Of a DNA stretch of 7,971 bases, positions 1-5,894 are shown piece by piece (the first letter of the stretch is position 1; each line of letters opens with the position of its first letter). Source of the stretch: Spirochaetaceae bacterium (GTDB lineage: Bacteria; Spirochaetota; Spirochaetia; Treponematales; Treponemataceae); contig JAISTZ010000107.1 of NCBI GenBank assembly GCA_031272345.1, forward strand, positions 1 through 7,971, in the 5' to 3' direction. The notes beneath the pieces were generated by a model. It ran no database searches, was not told where the DNA came from, and was given only the letters and a program-made list of their open reading frames with translations. The translations under genes were made by a program, and so were the position numbers.

Positions 1-884
1 GGGTCTGTCCGGGGAATCCCCAGGATGTCCGCCGTGCGAGCCAGGGCCGCCTCGATAACCCCGTCGAGCCGGGAGGGAAAGTCCCCCTGGGGGAGTAATC
101 CGTAGCGGACCTCGTTCGCCCCAAGAATCGCCTCCCGGAGCCGGAGGAACCGCTCCCGCAGGTCCCCCCTCCCGGTGATTCCGCAGAGACCCTCCACCTG
201 GGCCGTGAGGGCTTCCACCCCGCGCCATCCCCGTTCCCCATACCGGGGGTAGAGGGCCACGGGGAGAATCTCCACGGCCGCGTCCGCGCCGGAGGAACGG
301 AGCCGCTCCGCCACGGTCAGACCGATTCGCGCGGCCCCGGATTCGATCCTGGGGGGCATGGAGAGGGTGTAGCTCACCTGGCCCTCCGGGGCGATCACCA
401 GGGGATAGGGCCCGGTTTCCAGGGCCCGGTAGATTCGGGCCATGCCCCGGCTGTCGAGCTTCGTGTGGTGCACGGGAATCGCGCCGATTCTGGGAAGGAG
501 CCACCGGGCGAGGGGGCCCCCCCAGCGGAGCACCTCGTAGCCGTGCACAAAGGTGAGGCTGGGCCTTTGGGGAAAGGTGACTCCCCGGCGGCGGGCAGCC
601 CCCGCGAAGCCCGTGATGACGTACCACATGAGCGTCTGGGGCTCCCAGCCGTTCTGGTGGCGGAGGGCGATGATGCACCGGCTCCTGCCCGAAAGGGCGC
701 GCTCAAAGGCGGCGGCAAAGGGCCCCGTGTCCTCAAGGCGGATCTTCGCCCCGCCGATAAAGCTCCGCAGATATGTTCTGCCCGCAAGGCGCCCCACGGA
801 CAGGGTGAAGGGCGAAACTCCGGGGTCCCCGGCGGCTATCGCGGGAAGGGCCTGAATCACCGGGCGGGCAAAGGGCTTTTTCAT
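1..884 (-). CDS. PlsC-like (lysophospholipid) acyltransferase family protein, 3' end outside window
   Basis: A continuous minus-strand frame of 294 codons runs from an ATG at 884-882 off the left edge with no stop. The protein begins MKKPFARPVIQALP. It shows the acyltransferase layout: RHQNGWEPQ at about residues 75-83, where H76 would be the catalytic histidine; GAIPVHHTKLDSRGMARI at about 134-151, matching the region before block III; and IAPEGQVS at about 164-171, matching the PEG motif that binds glycerol phosphate in PlsC enzymes. Family members move an acyl chain from acyl-CoA or acyl-ACP to a lysophospholipid or similar acceptor at the inner membrane face. Here the usual H-x4-D reads H-x4-E (E81). 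No membrane segment is obvious in the visible part. There is no clear Shine-Dalgarno; a TATACT box lies eight bases before the ATG, so the message may be leaderless. It is divergent from the symporter. The family call is fairly secure; the acceptor is unknown. Confidence 0.72.
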   Translation of the reverse strand, partial: MKKPFARPVIQALPAIAAGDPGVSPFTLSVGRLAGRTYLRSFIGGAKIRLEDTGPFAAAFERALSGRSRCIIALRHQNGWEPQTLMWYVITGFAGAARRRGVTFPQRPSLTFVHGYEVLRWGGPLARWLLPRIGAIPVHHTKLDSRGMARIYRALETGPYPLVIAPEGQVSYTLSMPPRIESGAARIGLTVAERLRSSGADAAVEILPVALYPRYGERGWRGVEALTAQVEGLCGITGRGDLRERFLRLREAILGANEVRYGLLPQGDFPSRLDGVIEAALARTADILGIPRTD

Positions 885-942
885 GGCCCAAAGTATAGTA
901 AAATTTTTTGATTTGGACTATAACGGAGGAAGGGGGTGACGT
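885..942. promoter_or_regulatory. AT-rich divergent intergenic region with candidate promoters
   Basis: This 58-base gap separates two divergent genes and is far more AT-rich than its flanks, so it must hold promoters for both. On the minus strand TATACT (897-892) is a good -10 for the acyltransferase, but the matching -35 (TAGTCC, 920-915, 17-base spacer) is weak. On the plus strand TATAGT (894-899) is a possible -10 without a convincing -35. GGAGGAAGGGGG at 925-936 supplies the ribosome binding site for the symporter ATG at 943. No operator dyad is evident. Confidence 0.4.
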
Positions 943-2283
943 ATGGAACAAAGCATAGGCAGATTGACGGTCAGGCAAAAACTCGGGTTCGGCGTGTTCG
1001 ACCTGGGGGGGAACCTTCTCTTTTCGGTAATGGGATTCTGGTGTCTCAATTACCTTACAGATACTGTGGGCCTCGCAAGCGCCCTTGCGGGGGCGGCCCT
1101 CATGGCGGGCAAGGTCTGGGACGCCGTCACCGACCCGGTGATGGGCTATATCTCGGACCGCACCATAACCCCCCTGGGAAGGCGGCGGCCCTACCTCCTG
1201 GCGGCGGCGGTCCCCATGGGGCTGACTATGTGGTATTTCTTTACGGCGCCGAATTTTTCCACCCAGACCGGCCTTGCCCTGTGGGCTGCCCTGGCGCTGA
1301 TCGGGTTCAACACCTTCTCCACGGTCCTCAACATCCCCTACTCATCCCTCACCCCCGAATTGACCGGGGACTACCACGAGCAGACCAGCTTGAACGGCTA
1401 CCGCTTCGGCTTTGCGGTCTTCGGCACCCTCATCGGGGCGGCGGCGGTGCAGCCCCTGGTGGATCTTTTCGGCGGGGGAAGGGGGGGCTTTTCCTGCATG
1501 GGCCTCGTGTTGGGCGCTTTAGTCACCCTTACGTCCCTCCTCACCTTCGCAGGCACAAAAGAGAAGCCCCACTCCCGCTCCGACCTTCCCAGGGAGGGCT
1601 TCTTCGCAACCTACAGGGCGGTCTTCACCAACCGGCCCTACGTGATTCTGATCATCACCTACATGCTCCACCTGATGGCCCTGACCCTGCTCCAGGGAAT
1701 CATCATCTACTACACCAAGTACGTCTACAACGACGCCCCCATGGCGACACCGGCCATGGCCATGCTCCTCCTGGTGGCGATGGTGTTCATCCCCGTGTCG
1801 GTGCTGGTGTCGAAGCGCATCGGCAAAAAGCTCACCTACCAGATTTGCTTCATCATTCTGGCCGCGGCCACCTGCGGGATTTTCTTCCTGGGGCACATCC
1901 TGGGGAAGCCCTTCTTCTACGCGGTCATGGTGTTCGCGGGGATAGGGGTGGGGTTCAATTATGTGGCCCCCTTTGCCATGGTGCCCGACACGGTGGCCTA
2001 CGACGCAGTGACCACCGGGAGCCGCAAGGAGGGGGCCTACTACGGCATGTGGACCTTCTTTTCCAAGATGGGTTCTTCCCTGGCGGCGTTCCTTTCCGGG
2101 CTGATTCTTTCGGCCGGGGGCTACGTGCCCGAGACCGTGCAGACCCCGCGGGCCCTCATGGCGATCCGCCTCATCATCGGGCCGGTCCCCTGCCTGATAT
2201 TCATCGCCGCCATAATCCTCGTGCGCTTCTACCCCCTGGACGAAAAAACCTACGAGGAGCTGATGAAGAAGGCGGGGAAATAA
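943..2283 (+). CDS. MFS transporter of the GPH (glycoside-pentoside-hexuronide):cation symporter family, MelB-like
   Basis: This 446-residue integral membrane protein is of the usual GPH/MelB length. It begins LTVRQKLGFGVFDLGGNLLF, and the first helices carry KVWDAVTDPVMGYISDRT at about residues 57-74. D60 and D64 fall where MelB has its cation-site aspartates, and PLGRRRPYLL at about 78-87 is the basic loop between helices 2 and 3. About twelve hydrophobic segments follow, with a central hydrophilic loop near residues 205-225 (TKEKPHSRSDLPREG) and a charged C-terminal tail. Family members import sugars, glycosides or uronides with H+, Na+ or Li+ across the inner membrane; the substrate cannot be read here. 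The ATG at 943 follows a purine-rich GGAGGAAGGGGG stretch, with AGGGGG six bases away. The TAA stop (2281-2283) lies inside the first copy of a 15-base repeat identical to a terminator arm. It is convergent with the ABC operon. Confidence 0.9.
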   Translation: MEQSIGRLTVRQKLGFGVFDLGGNLLFSVMGFWCLNYLTDTVGLASALAGAALMAGKVWDAVTDPVMGYISDRTITPLGRRRPYLLAAAVPMGLTMWYFFTAPNFSTQTGLALWAALALIGFNTFSTVLNIPYSSLTPELTGDYHEQTSLNGYRFGFAVFGTLIGAAAVQPLVDLFGGGRGGFSCMGLVLGALVTLTSLLTFAGTKEKPHSRSDLPREGFFATYRAVFTNRPYVILIITYMLHLMALTLLQGIIIYYTKYVYNDAPMATPAMAMLLLVAMVFIPVSVLVSKRIGKKLTYQICFIILAAATCGIFFLGHILGKPFFYAVMVFAGIGVGFNYVAPFAMVPDTVAYDAVTTGSRKEGAYYGMWTFFSKMGSSLAAFLSGLILSAGGYVPETVQTPRALMAIRLIIGPVPCLIFIAAIILVRFYPLDEKTYEELMKKAGK

Positions 2284-2294
2284 AAAAGCCCCGG
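2280..2294. repeat. 15-base direct repeat, copy 1 (half terminator arm)
   Basis: ATAAAAAAGCCCCGG here is identical to 2719-2733. This copy contains the symporter stop codon TAA and has no complementary CCGGGGCTT nearby, so it cannot form a hairpin by itself. The copies are 439 bases apart and bracket the antitoxin region. This may be a duplication made on insertion, or a recombination point between terminator-like sequences. Confidence 0.8.
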
Positions 2295-2322
2295 GATGTA
2301 CACAGACTGTTTGATGCGGCTC

Positions 2323-2351
2323 TTGATGATTTCTGACAGGTGGGGTATAAT
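2323..2351 (+). promoter_or_regulatory. Sigma-70-type promoter of the antitoxin/toxin-remnant cassette
   Basis: TTGATG (2323-2328) and TATAAT (2346-2351) are separated by exactly 17 bases, which is close to consensus. The predicted transcription start is near 2358, giving a leader of about 60 bases before the antitoxin ATG at 2421. The promoter lies inside the repeat-bounded island, so the cassette carries its own transcription signal. Confidence 0.75.
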
Positions 2352-2367
2352 ATTTTTTATAAGGTTG

Positions 2368-2397
2368 CTGTTCAAAAAAACTGAAGTTTTTGAACAG
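2368..2397 (+). repeat. Long palindrome in the antitoxin leader (operator or RNA hairpin)
   Basis: The left arm CTGTTCAAAAA plus CT and the right arm AGTTTTTGAACAG are reverse complements over 13 bases, with two extra A bases bulged in the left arm and a two-base GA centre. It sits about 10 to 40 bases after the predicted start of transcription and ends 23 bases before the antitoxin ATG. It does not cover the GAGG ribosome binding site (2411-2414). It could be an autoregulatory operator, as is common in toxin-antitoxin operons, a transcript hairpin, or a copy of a dispersed genomic palindrome; the sequence alone does not decide. Confidence 0.7.
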
Positions 2398-2420
2398 ACT
2401 CTGTTTACAAGAGGTTACTT

Positions 2421-2639
2421 ATGGAAGCAGTGCGAAAAATTATTGATGGGGATGTTTTGTCCGCTTTAGTGGACATACCCAGTAGTATGCGCCGCGGACA
2501 AGTGGAGATTCTTGTCTTTCCATTTTCCCCGGCACAACCGAGTGAAACTGTCCTTACAAAAAAAAGCTCTCTGTTTCCAAATCTTGCTCTTGACATGACC
2601 GGCTACTTCTTTGACCGTCAGGAAGCAAATGAGCGATAA
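2421..2639 (+). CDS. Antitoxin-like protein of a PIN-domain (VapBC-type) toxin-antitoxin pair
   Basis: This 72-residue protein begins MEAVRKIIDGDVLSALVDIPSSMRRGQVEILVF. It has the build of short antitoxins that precede PIN toxins: an N-terminal beta-rich DNA-binding part with a small hydrophobic, positively charged block (SMRRGQVEILVFP, about 22-34), then a polar linker and a C-terminal tail (LDMTGYFFDRQEANER) that would wrap the toxin. GAGG at 2411-2414, six bases before the ATG, supports the start. The downstream PIN reading frame begins inside it at 2629, an 11-base overlap of the ATGA...TAA kind typical of translationally coupled toxin-antitoxin genes. The assignment rests mainly on size, overlap and the following PIN start, not on a recognised named family. 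The gene appears intact while its partner is broken. It is much more AT-rich than the genes on either side. Confidence 0.65.
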   Translation: MEAVRKIIDGDVLSALVDIPSSMRRGQVEILVFPFSPAQPSETVLTKKSSLFPNLALDMTGYFFDRQEANER

Positions 2640-2722
2640 GGCATTTATTGATACGAATCTTTATCAATAGTACATTAAGAATTATTAATATCTTCGCACA
2701 TCCTGAATTGCTTACCATATAA
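2629..2722 (+). pseudogene. Broken PIN-domain (VapC-like) toxin gene remnant
   Basis: An ATG at 2629, preceded by AGGAA (2620-2624), opens a frame reading MSDKAFIDTNLYQ and stops at TAG 2668-2670. FIDTN is the start of a PIN nuclease domain, whose first conserved acidic residue (here D8) binds the metal. Full PIN toxins have about 130 residues, so this one is cut after the first strand. After the stop, the frame shifted by +1 reads TLRIINIFAHPELLTI and ends at TAA 2720-2722. LRIIN resembles the final strand of PIN toxins, which suggests an internal deletion that removed most of the gene and left both ends. The N-terminal identification is strong given the antitoxin overlap; the C-terminal remnant is a weaker inference. 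No active toxin can be made. Confidence 0.65.
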
Positions 2723-2733
2723 AAAAGCCCCGG
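2719..2733. repeat. 15-base direct repeat, copy 2 (left arm of the operon terminator)
   Basis: ATAAAAAAGCCCCGG is identical to 2280-2294. Unlike copy 1 it is followed by the matching arm CCGGGGCTT and so forms a complete hairpin. The stop codon of the putative C-terminal toxin remnant (TAA 2720-2722) lies inside it. Confidence 0.8.
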
Positions 2734-2749
2734 CAGTTCTCCGGGGCTT
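2721..2749 (-). terminator. Intrinsic terminator of the ABC transporter/dehydrogenase operon
   Basis: AAGCCCCGG (2725-2733) and CCGGGGCTT (2741-2749) form a nine-base GC-rich stem with a seven-base loop. On the minus strand the stem is followed by six T residues (complement of A 2721-2726), the classic rho-independent form. It begins 23 bases after the stop codon of the binding-protein gene. On the plus strand there is no U-tract, so it should act mainly on the minus-strand operon. Confidence 0.9.
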
Positions 2750-2772
2750 CCATGTTCAGCATTGGAACACTG

Positions 2773-3732
2773 TTATTTCAGATACTGGGCCACGTTGTCC
2801 TTGGTGATGACCGGTGTGGGCGCGTCGATCTTCTTGTTCACGGCCTTGCCGTTCACCGCGTCGATGGCGTACTGAACACCCAGGTAGCCCATCTGGTCCG
2901 CGCTCTGGGCCACGGTGGCGAAGAGCCCGCCGTCCCGGACGGATTCCTTGGCGGAGGTGTTGCCGTCGACACCCACCACATAGGCCTTCTTGCCCTTCTG
3001 GGTGAGCGCCCGGAGCGCGCCTTCGGCCTGGTCGTCGTTGGAGCCCCAAACGCCGTCAACATCCGTGTTCTGGAGCACGTTCTGCATAACCTGGTAGGCC
3101 CGCTCCCGGTCCGAGTACGCCGGCTGGCGGTCCACAATGGTGATGCCCGCGTCTTTGAGTGTCTTTTCCGCGCCGTCGGCCCGCTGAGTCATCGACGGAT
3201 TGCCGGGAGCGCCTTCGAGCACGAGCACCTTGCCGCCCTTGGGAAGGACCTTGAGCATTTCCTTGGCGCCCATAACGCCGATCTGGTAGTTGTTGCTGCC
3301 GATGTAGGTGACATAGTTGTCCGTGCTGTAGTCATCCGGCATGGGGGTGTCGATGACGACCACCGGGATACCCGCGGCTTTTGCCTGATTCAGCACGGCG
3401 ATGGCCGCCGGGGGCTGACAAGGGGAGAACACGATGGCGTCAAACTTGTTCTGAATCGCGTTCTGCACCATGTTGACCTGCTCTTCAACACCGTCTTCGG
3501 TGGGCGGTCCGAATTCGCTGATCTCTACGCCGAAGGCCTTCCCGGCGTCCTTCGCCCCGCCGAGCACGGTCTGCCAGTAGGGGGAACTCAGAGTCTTGAG
3601 GATGACCGCAATACGCAGAGTCTTCGCGCCGCCGGAAGAAGATTCCTTGCCGCCCCCCGCAAATGCGCCGGTGACGCAGACCGTCAGCAAGACGCAAACC
3701 AAAATCGCAACCAAACGTGTGGTTTTTCTCAT
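2773..3732 (-). CDS. Periplasmic sugar-binding protein of an RbsB-type ABC importer
   Basis: This protein of about 319 residues has an N-terminal signal (MRKTTRLVAILVCVLLTVCVTGAFA) with likely cleavage before GGGKES. LTVC could be an atypical lipobox, so membrane anchoring is possible. The mature part is a periplasmic-binding-protein-like two-lobe domain of the ribose/galactose type: LRIAVILKTLSSPYWQ at the first strand, VVVIDTPMPDD near 125-134, a hinge-region GAPGNPSMTQRADG near 175-187, WGSNDDQAEGAL near 229-240, and VVGVDGN near 252-258. The aspartate, asparagine and arginine residues in these loops are those that usually bind sugar hydroxyls. An ATG at 3738 is also in frame, but AAGGAGGT (3746-3739) is only one base from it and seven from the ATG at 3732, so I prefer 3732. 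It is the last gene of the operon, 132 bases after the permease, with a hairpin between and a strong terminator behind. Confidence 0.93.
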   Translation of the reverse strand: MRKTTRLVAILVCVLLTVCVTGAFAGGGKESSSGGAKTLRIAVILKTLSSPYWQTVLGGAKDAGKAFGVEISEFGPPTEDGVEEQVNMVQNAIQNKFDAIVFSPCQPPAAIAVLNQAKAAGIPVVVIDTPMPDDYSTDNYVTYIGSNNYQIGVMGAKEMLKVLPKGGKVLVLEGAPGNPSMTQRADGAEKTLKDAGITIVDRQPAYSDRERAYQVMQNVLQNTDVDGVWGSNDDQAEGALRALTQKGKKAYVVGVDGNTSAKESVRDGGLFATVAQSADQMGYLGVQYAIDAVNGKAVNKKIDAPTPVITKDNVAQYLK

Positions 3733-3738
3733 GTTCAT

Positions 3739-3746
3739 ACCTCCTT
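3739..3746 (-). promoter_or_regulatory. Strong ribosome binding site that decides the binding-protein start
   Basis: AAGGAGGT on the minus strand is a near-perfect anti-16S match. Its GGAGG core ends one base before the ATG at 3738 but seven bases before the in-frame ATG at 3732, so the second is the better start. The strength of the site fits the high level at which binding proteins are usually made. Confidence 0.75.
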
Positions 3747-3783
3747 AATGTATGATCCTGTGATAATATATGATAAAGCAAGC

Positions 3784-3806
3784 CCCGCGCCGTTTCCGTG
3801 CGCGGG
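3784..3806 (-). other. GC-rich hairpin between permease and binding-protein genes
   Basis: CCCGCGC (3784-3790) and GCGCGGG (3800-3806) form a seven-base all-GC stem with a nine-base loop in the 132-base intercistronic space. No T-tract follows on the minus strand, so it is not a standard terminator. Such hairpins can block 3' exonucleases or partly stop transcription and so change the ratio of neighbouring products; here it would lie before the binding-protein message. The structure is seen directly, the role is inferred. Confidence 0.5.
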
Positions 3807-3870
3807 CCGCCTTATTCCTGTTGGGCGTCTCGGAAAACTCAGGCACACGTTTTTCTCGAAGCGCCCCCCG

Positions 3871-4860
3871 CTATTTTATCCGCTTCGACATGCTCTGCCG
3901 CAGCACGTCCACGAACACCGCGATGATGATCACCGCGCCGATGGAAAAGGTCTGCCAGGCTGAGGTTACGCCGAGAAGATTCAACCCGTTCCTGAGGACC
4001 GCGATGAGGAGCACCCCGACAATCGTGTTGCCGATCTTGCCCACCCCGCCGAAGAAGGACGCGCCGCCGATGATGACCGCCGCGATGGCGTCGGTTTCGT
4101 AGTCCTGACCTGCCAGGGGATAGGCCGTGTCGACCCGCCCGACCAGGACGATTCCCGCCAGGGCAGCCATAAAGCCGCTCATAGCATACACCAGGTTGAG
4201 GATACCGTCAACATTGATACCGCTCAACCGGGCGGCCTCCTTGTTGCCCCCGACCGCGTAGATGTACCTGCCGGTTTTGGTGCGGTTCAGGAACAGGTAC
4301 ATGATCACGTAGAGCACCGCCACCAGGACGAAGGACACCGGCACGGGCCCGATGCTCTCGTTCCCCAGGAACACGATGGGCCGCTTGAACCCGTAGACCG
4401 GCTGGGTGGCGGTGACCACCAGACAGAGCCCCCGGGCCATCTGTTTTGTGCCCATGGTGGAGATGAAGGGGTGGGGGAGGTGCAGCTTGGTGAGGAGGAA
4501 CCCGTTGAACAAGCCCAGGAGTGCGCCGATCATGAGACAACTGAGGAGCGCCAGATAGGGGTTCATGTTGAATTTTTTGGCGAAGAGCCCCATGAACATG
4601 GTGGACAGGGCCAGCACCGAGCCCACCGAGAGGTCGATCCCCGAGGTGAGAATCGCCAGGAACAGACCGATAGAAACGATTGAGTTCACCGCGGCCTGGC
4701 CCGCCACGTTCATCAGGTTCCCCACGGTTAAAAACCTGGGCGAGACGATCGTCAAAAAGGCGCACAGCAGCAAGAGGCTCAGGATTACCCCGAAGGTATT
4801 CAGGTAGTCCTTCCAGGTTTTCTTTTTTAATTCGGTTGCGGTCGCTTGCAATTCAGCCAT
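3871..4860 (-). CDS. Inner-membrane permease of an RbsC-type sugar ABC importer
   Basis: The 329 residues match the usual length of the BPD_transp_2 (RbsC/AraH/XylH) family. After a charged N-terminus (about 1-20) come hydrophobic helices beginning NTFGVILSLLLLCAFL. ILTSGIDLSVGSVLALS at about 70-86 is the family hallmark. YAVGGNKEAARLSGINV at about 201-217 is the cytoplasmic coupling loop that contacts the ATPase, and YETDAIAAVIIGGASFFGG at about 254-272 is also strongly conserved. Two copies would form the channel with the RbsA-type ATPase. An AAGGAAGGA stretch just upstream supports the ATG at 4860. It follows the dehydrogenase gene by 23 bases and precedes the binding-protein gene by 132. 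The substrate class (pentose, hexose or cyclitol) cannot be settled from the permease alone. Confidence 0.93.
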   Translation of the reverse strand: MAELQATATELKKKTWKDYLNTFGVILSLLLLCAFLTIVSPRFLTVGNLMNVAGQAAVNSIVSIGLFLAILTSGIDLSVGSVLALSTMFMGLFAKKFNMNPYLALLSCLMIGALLGLFNGFLLTKLHLPHPFISTMGTKQMARGLCLVVTATQPVYGFKRPIVFLGNESIGPVPVSFVLVAVLYVIMYLFLNRTKTGRYIYAVGGNKEAARLSGINVDGILNLVYAMSGFMAALAGIVLVGRVDTAYPLAGQDYETDAIAAVIIGGASFFGGVGKIGNTIVGVLLIAVLRNGLNLLGVTSAWQTFSIGAVIIIAVFVDVLRQSMSKRIK

Positions 4861-4883
4861 AATTATCCTTCCTTAAATTTTTT

Positions 4884-5891
4884 TTATTTCAAATCCACGG
4901 GCAGCCTGCGCTTGAGGGATTCGTTCACCGCGAAGCACAGTTGCACCGCCCTGATTCCGTCCTCCAGGGTGACCGGCGAAGGCTTGCCCGAGAGCGCCCC
5001 CTCCACGAAGGCCTCCATCTCCGCGAGGTAGGCGGCGTCGAACCGGGTGCGGAATTCGGGCACCACGTCCGTGAGACAGCCGTTTTTGTTCAGCACCAGG
5101 CAGGAGGTCTGACGGAGCCCCCCCATGAAGACCGCGCCCCTGGTACAGATGACCTCCGTGCGGATGTCGTAGCCGTACCGGGCGTTCCTGCTGCCCTCCA
5201 GGTGGGCCATCTTGCCGCTGCCGAAGGTGAACTCGATGAAGGCGTGGTCGATGTCCCCGATGGGTTCCAGTTCCGGGCACATGAGCACCCCCCCCTGGGC
5301 GTAGACCCGGCTCACCTCGCCCCCCAGGAACCACCGGGCAAGGTCGATGTCGTGGACGCACATGTCCAGGGCGAGCCCCCCGGAGGCTTTGGCGAATTCT
5401 ATGGGCGGCCCGGCGGGGTCCCGGCTGATGGCGGTCATGGAGACCGGCTCCCCCAGTTCCCCGGAGTCGACCCTGGCCTTGCCCATGCGGTAGGCCGAAT
5501 CGAACCGGCGCATGAAGCCTATCATAAGGAAGCCCTGTGTTTCCCCCAGGACCTTCCGCAGCTCCTCCGCCTCGGCCATGTCCAGGGTGACGGGCTTTTC
5601 GCAGAACACGTACTTCCCCGCCCGGAGACTCTCCATGATGATCCTGCCGTGGGTGTCCGTGGACGAGGCGATGATCACCGCGTCCACGTCCTTTCTGCGC
5701 AAAATCTCGTGGTAGTCCCCGGGCGAATCCGCCTGGGGGAACTGTGCGCGGAAACTGTCCCGGGCCGCCGGGACCGGATCCGCCGCTGCGACGAGCCGCG
5801 CCCGGGGAACGCGCCCGGCGAGATTCTGCGCGTGCTTGAACCCCAGCCGCCCCAGGCCGATGACTCCGCAGTTGAGCCGTGTGTCCTTCAT
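4884..5891 (-). CDS. Gfo/Idh/MocA-family NAD(P)-dependent dehydrogenase, inositol 2-dehydrogenase-like
   Basis: This 335-residue cytoplasmic enzyme has an N-terminal Rossmann fold with GVIGLGRLGFKH (about 9-20) as the dinucleotide loop. CEKPVTLD (97-104) carries the conserved catalytic lysine K99. In the C-terminal substrate domain SGGLALDMCVHDIDLARWF (about 170-188) supplies D176 and H180, the D-x3-H pair that with the lysine makes the catalytic triad of inositol dehydrogenases such as IolG. ISRDPAGPP just before it is also IolG-like. The expected reaction is oxidation of a ring hydroxyl, for example myo-inositol to 2-keto-inositol with NAD+, but many relatives use other sugars. The ATG is three bases after the ATPase stop, and its GGAG ribosome site lies in the last ATPase codons, so translation is likely coupled. 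Its place between the ATPase and permease genes suggests it acts on the imported substrate. The family is certain; the inositol substrate is likely but not proven. Confidence 0.9.
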   Translation of the reverse strand: MKDTRLNCGVIGLGRLGFKHAQNLAGRVPRARLVAAADPVPAARDSFRAQFPQADSPGDYHEILRRKDVDAVIIASSTDTHGRIIMESLRAGKYVFCEKPVTLDMAEAEELRKVLGETQGFLMIGFMRRFDSAYRMGKARVDSGELGEPVSMTAISRDPAGPPIEFAKASGGLALDMCVHDIDLARWFLGGEVSRVYAQGGVLMCPELEPIGDIDHAFIEFTFGSGKMAHLEGSRNARYGYDIRTEVICTRGAVFMGGLRQTSCLVLNKNGCLTDVVPEFRTRFDAAYLAEMEAFVEGALSGKPSPVTLEDGIRAVQLCFAVNESLKRRLPVDLK

Positions 5892-5894
5892 GCC

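Noticed and set aside
2281..2300. Terminator directly after the symporter
   Set aside because: AAAAAAGCCCCGG is present but no complementary arm follows it, so no hairpin forms. It is treated as a repeat copy only.
936..2336. Long plus-strand frame (466 codons) overlapping the symporter
   Set aside because: It is rich in Pro, Gly, Arg and His, has no recognisable motif, and is the shifted frame of the clear GPH symporter gene.
2752..3963. Long plus-strand frame (403 codons) opposite the binding-protein gene
   Set aside because: It is the antisense of a recognisable RbsB-type gene, crosses the intercistronic hairpin and shows no domain. The GC-rich third positions explain the open frame.
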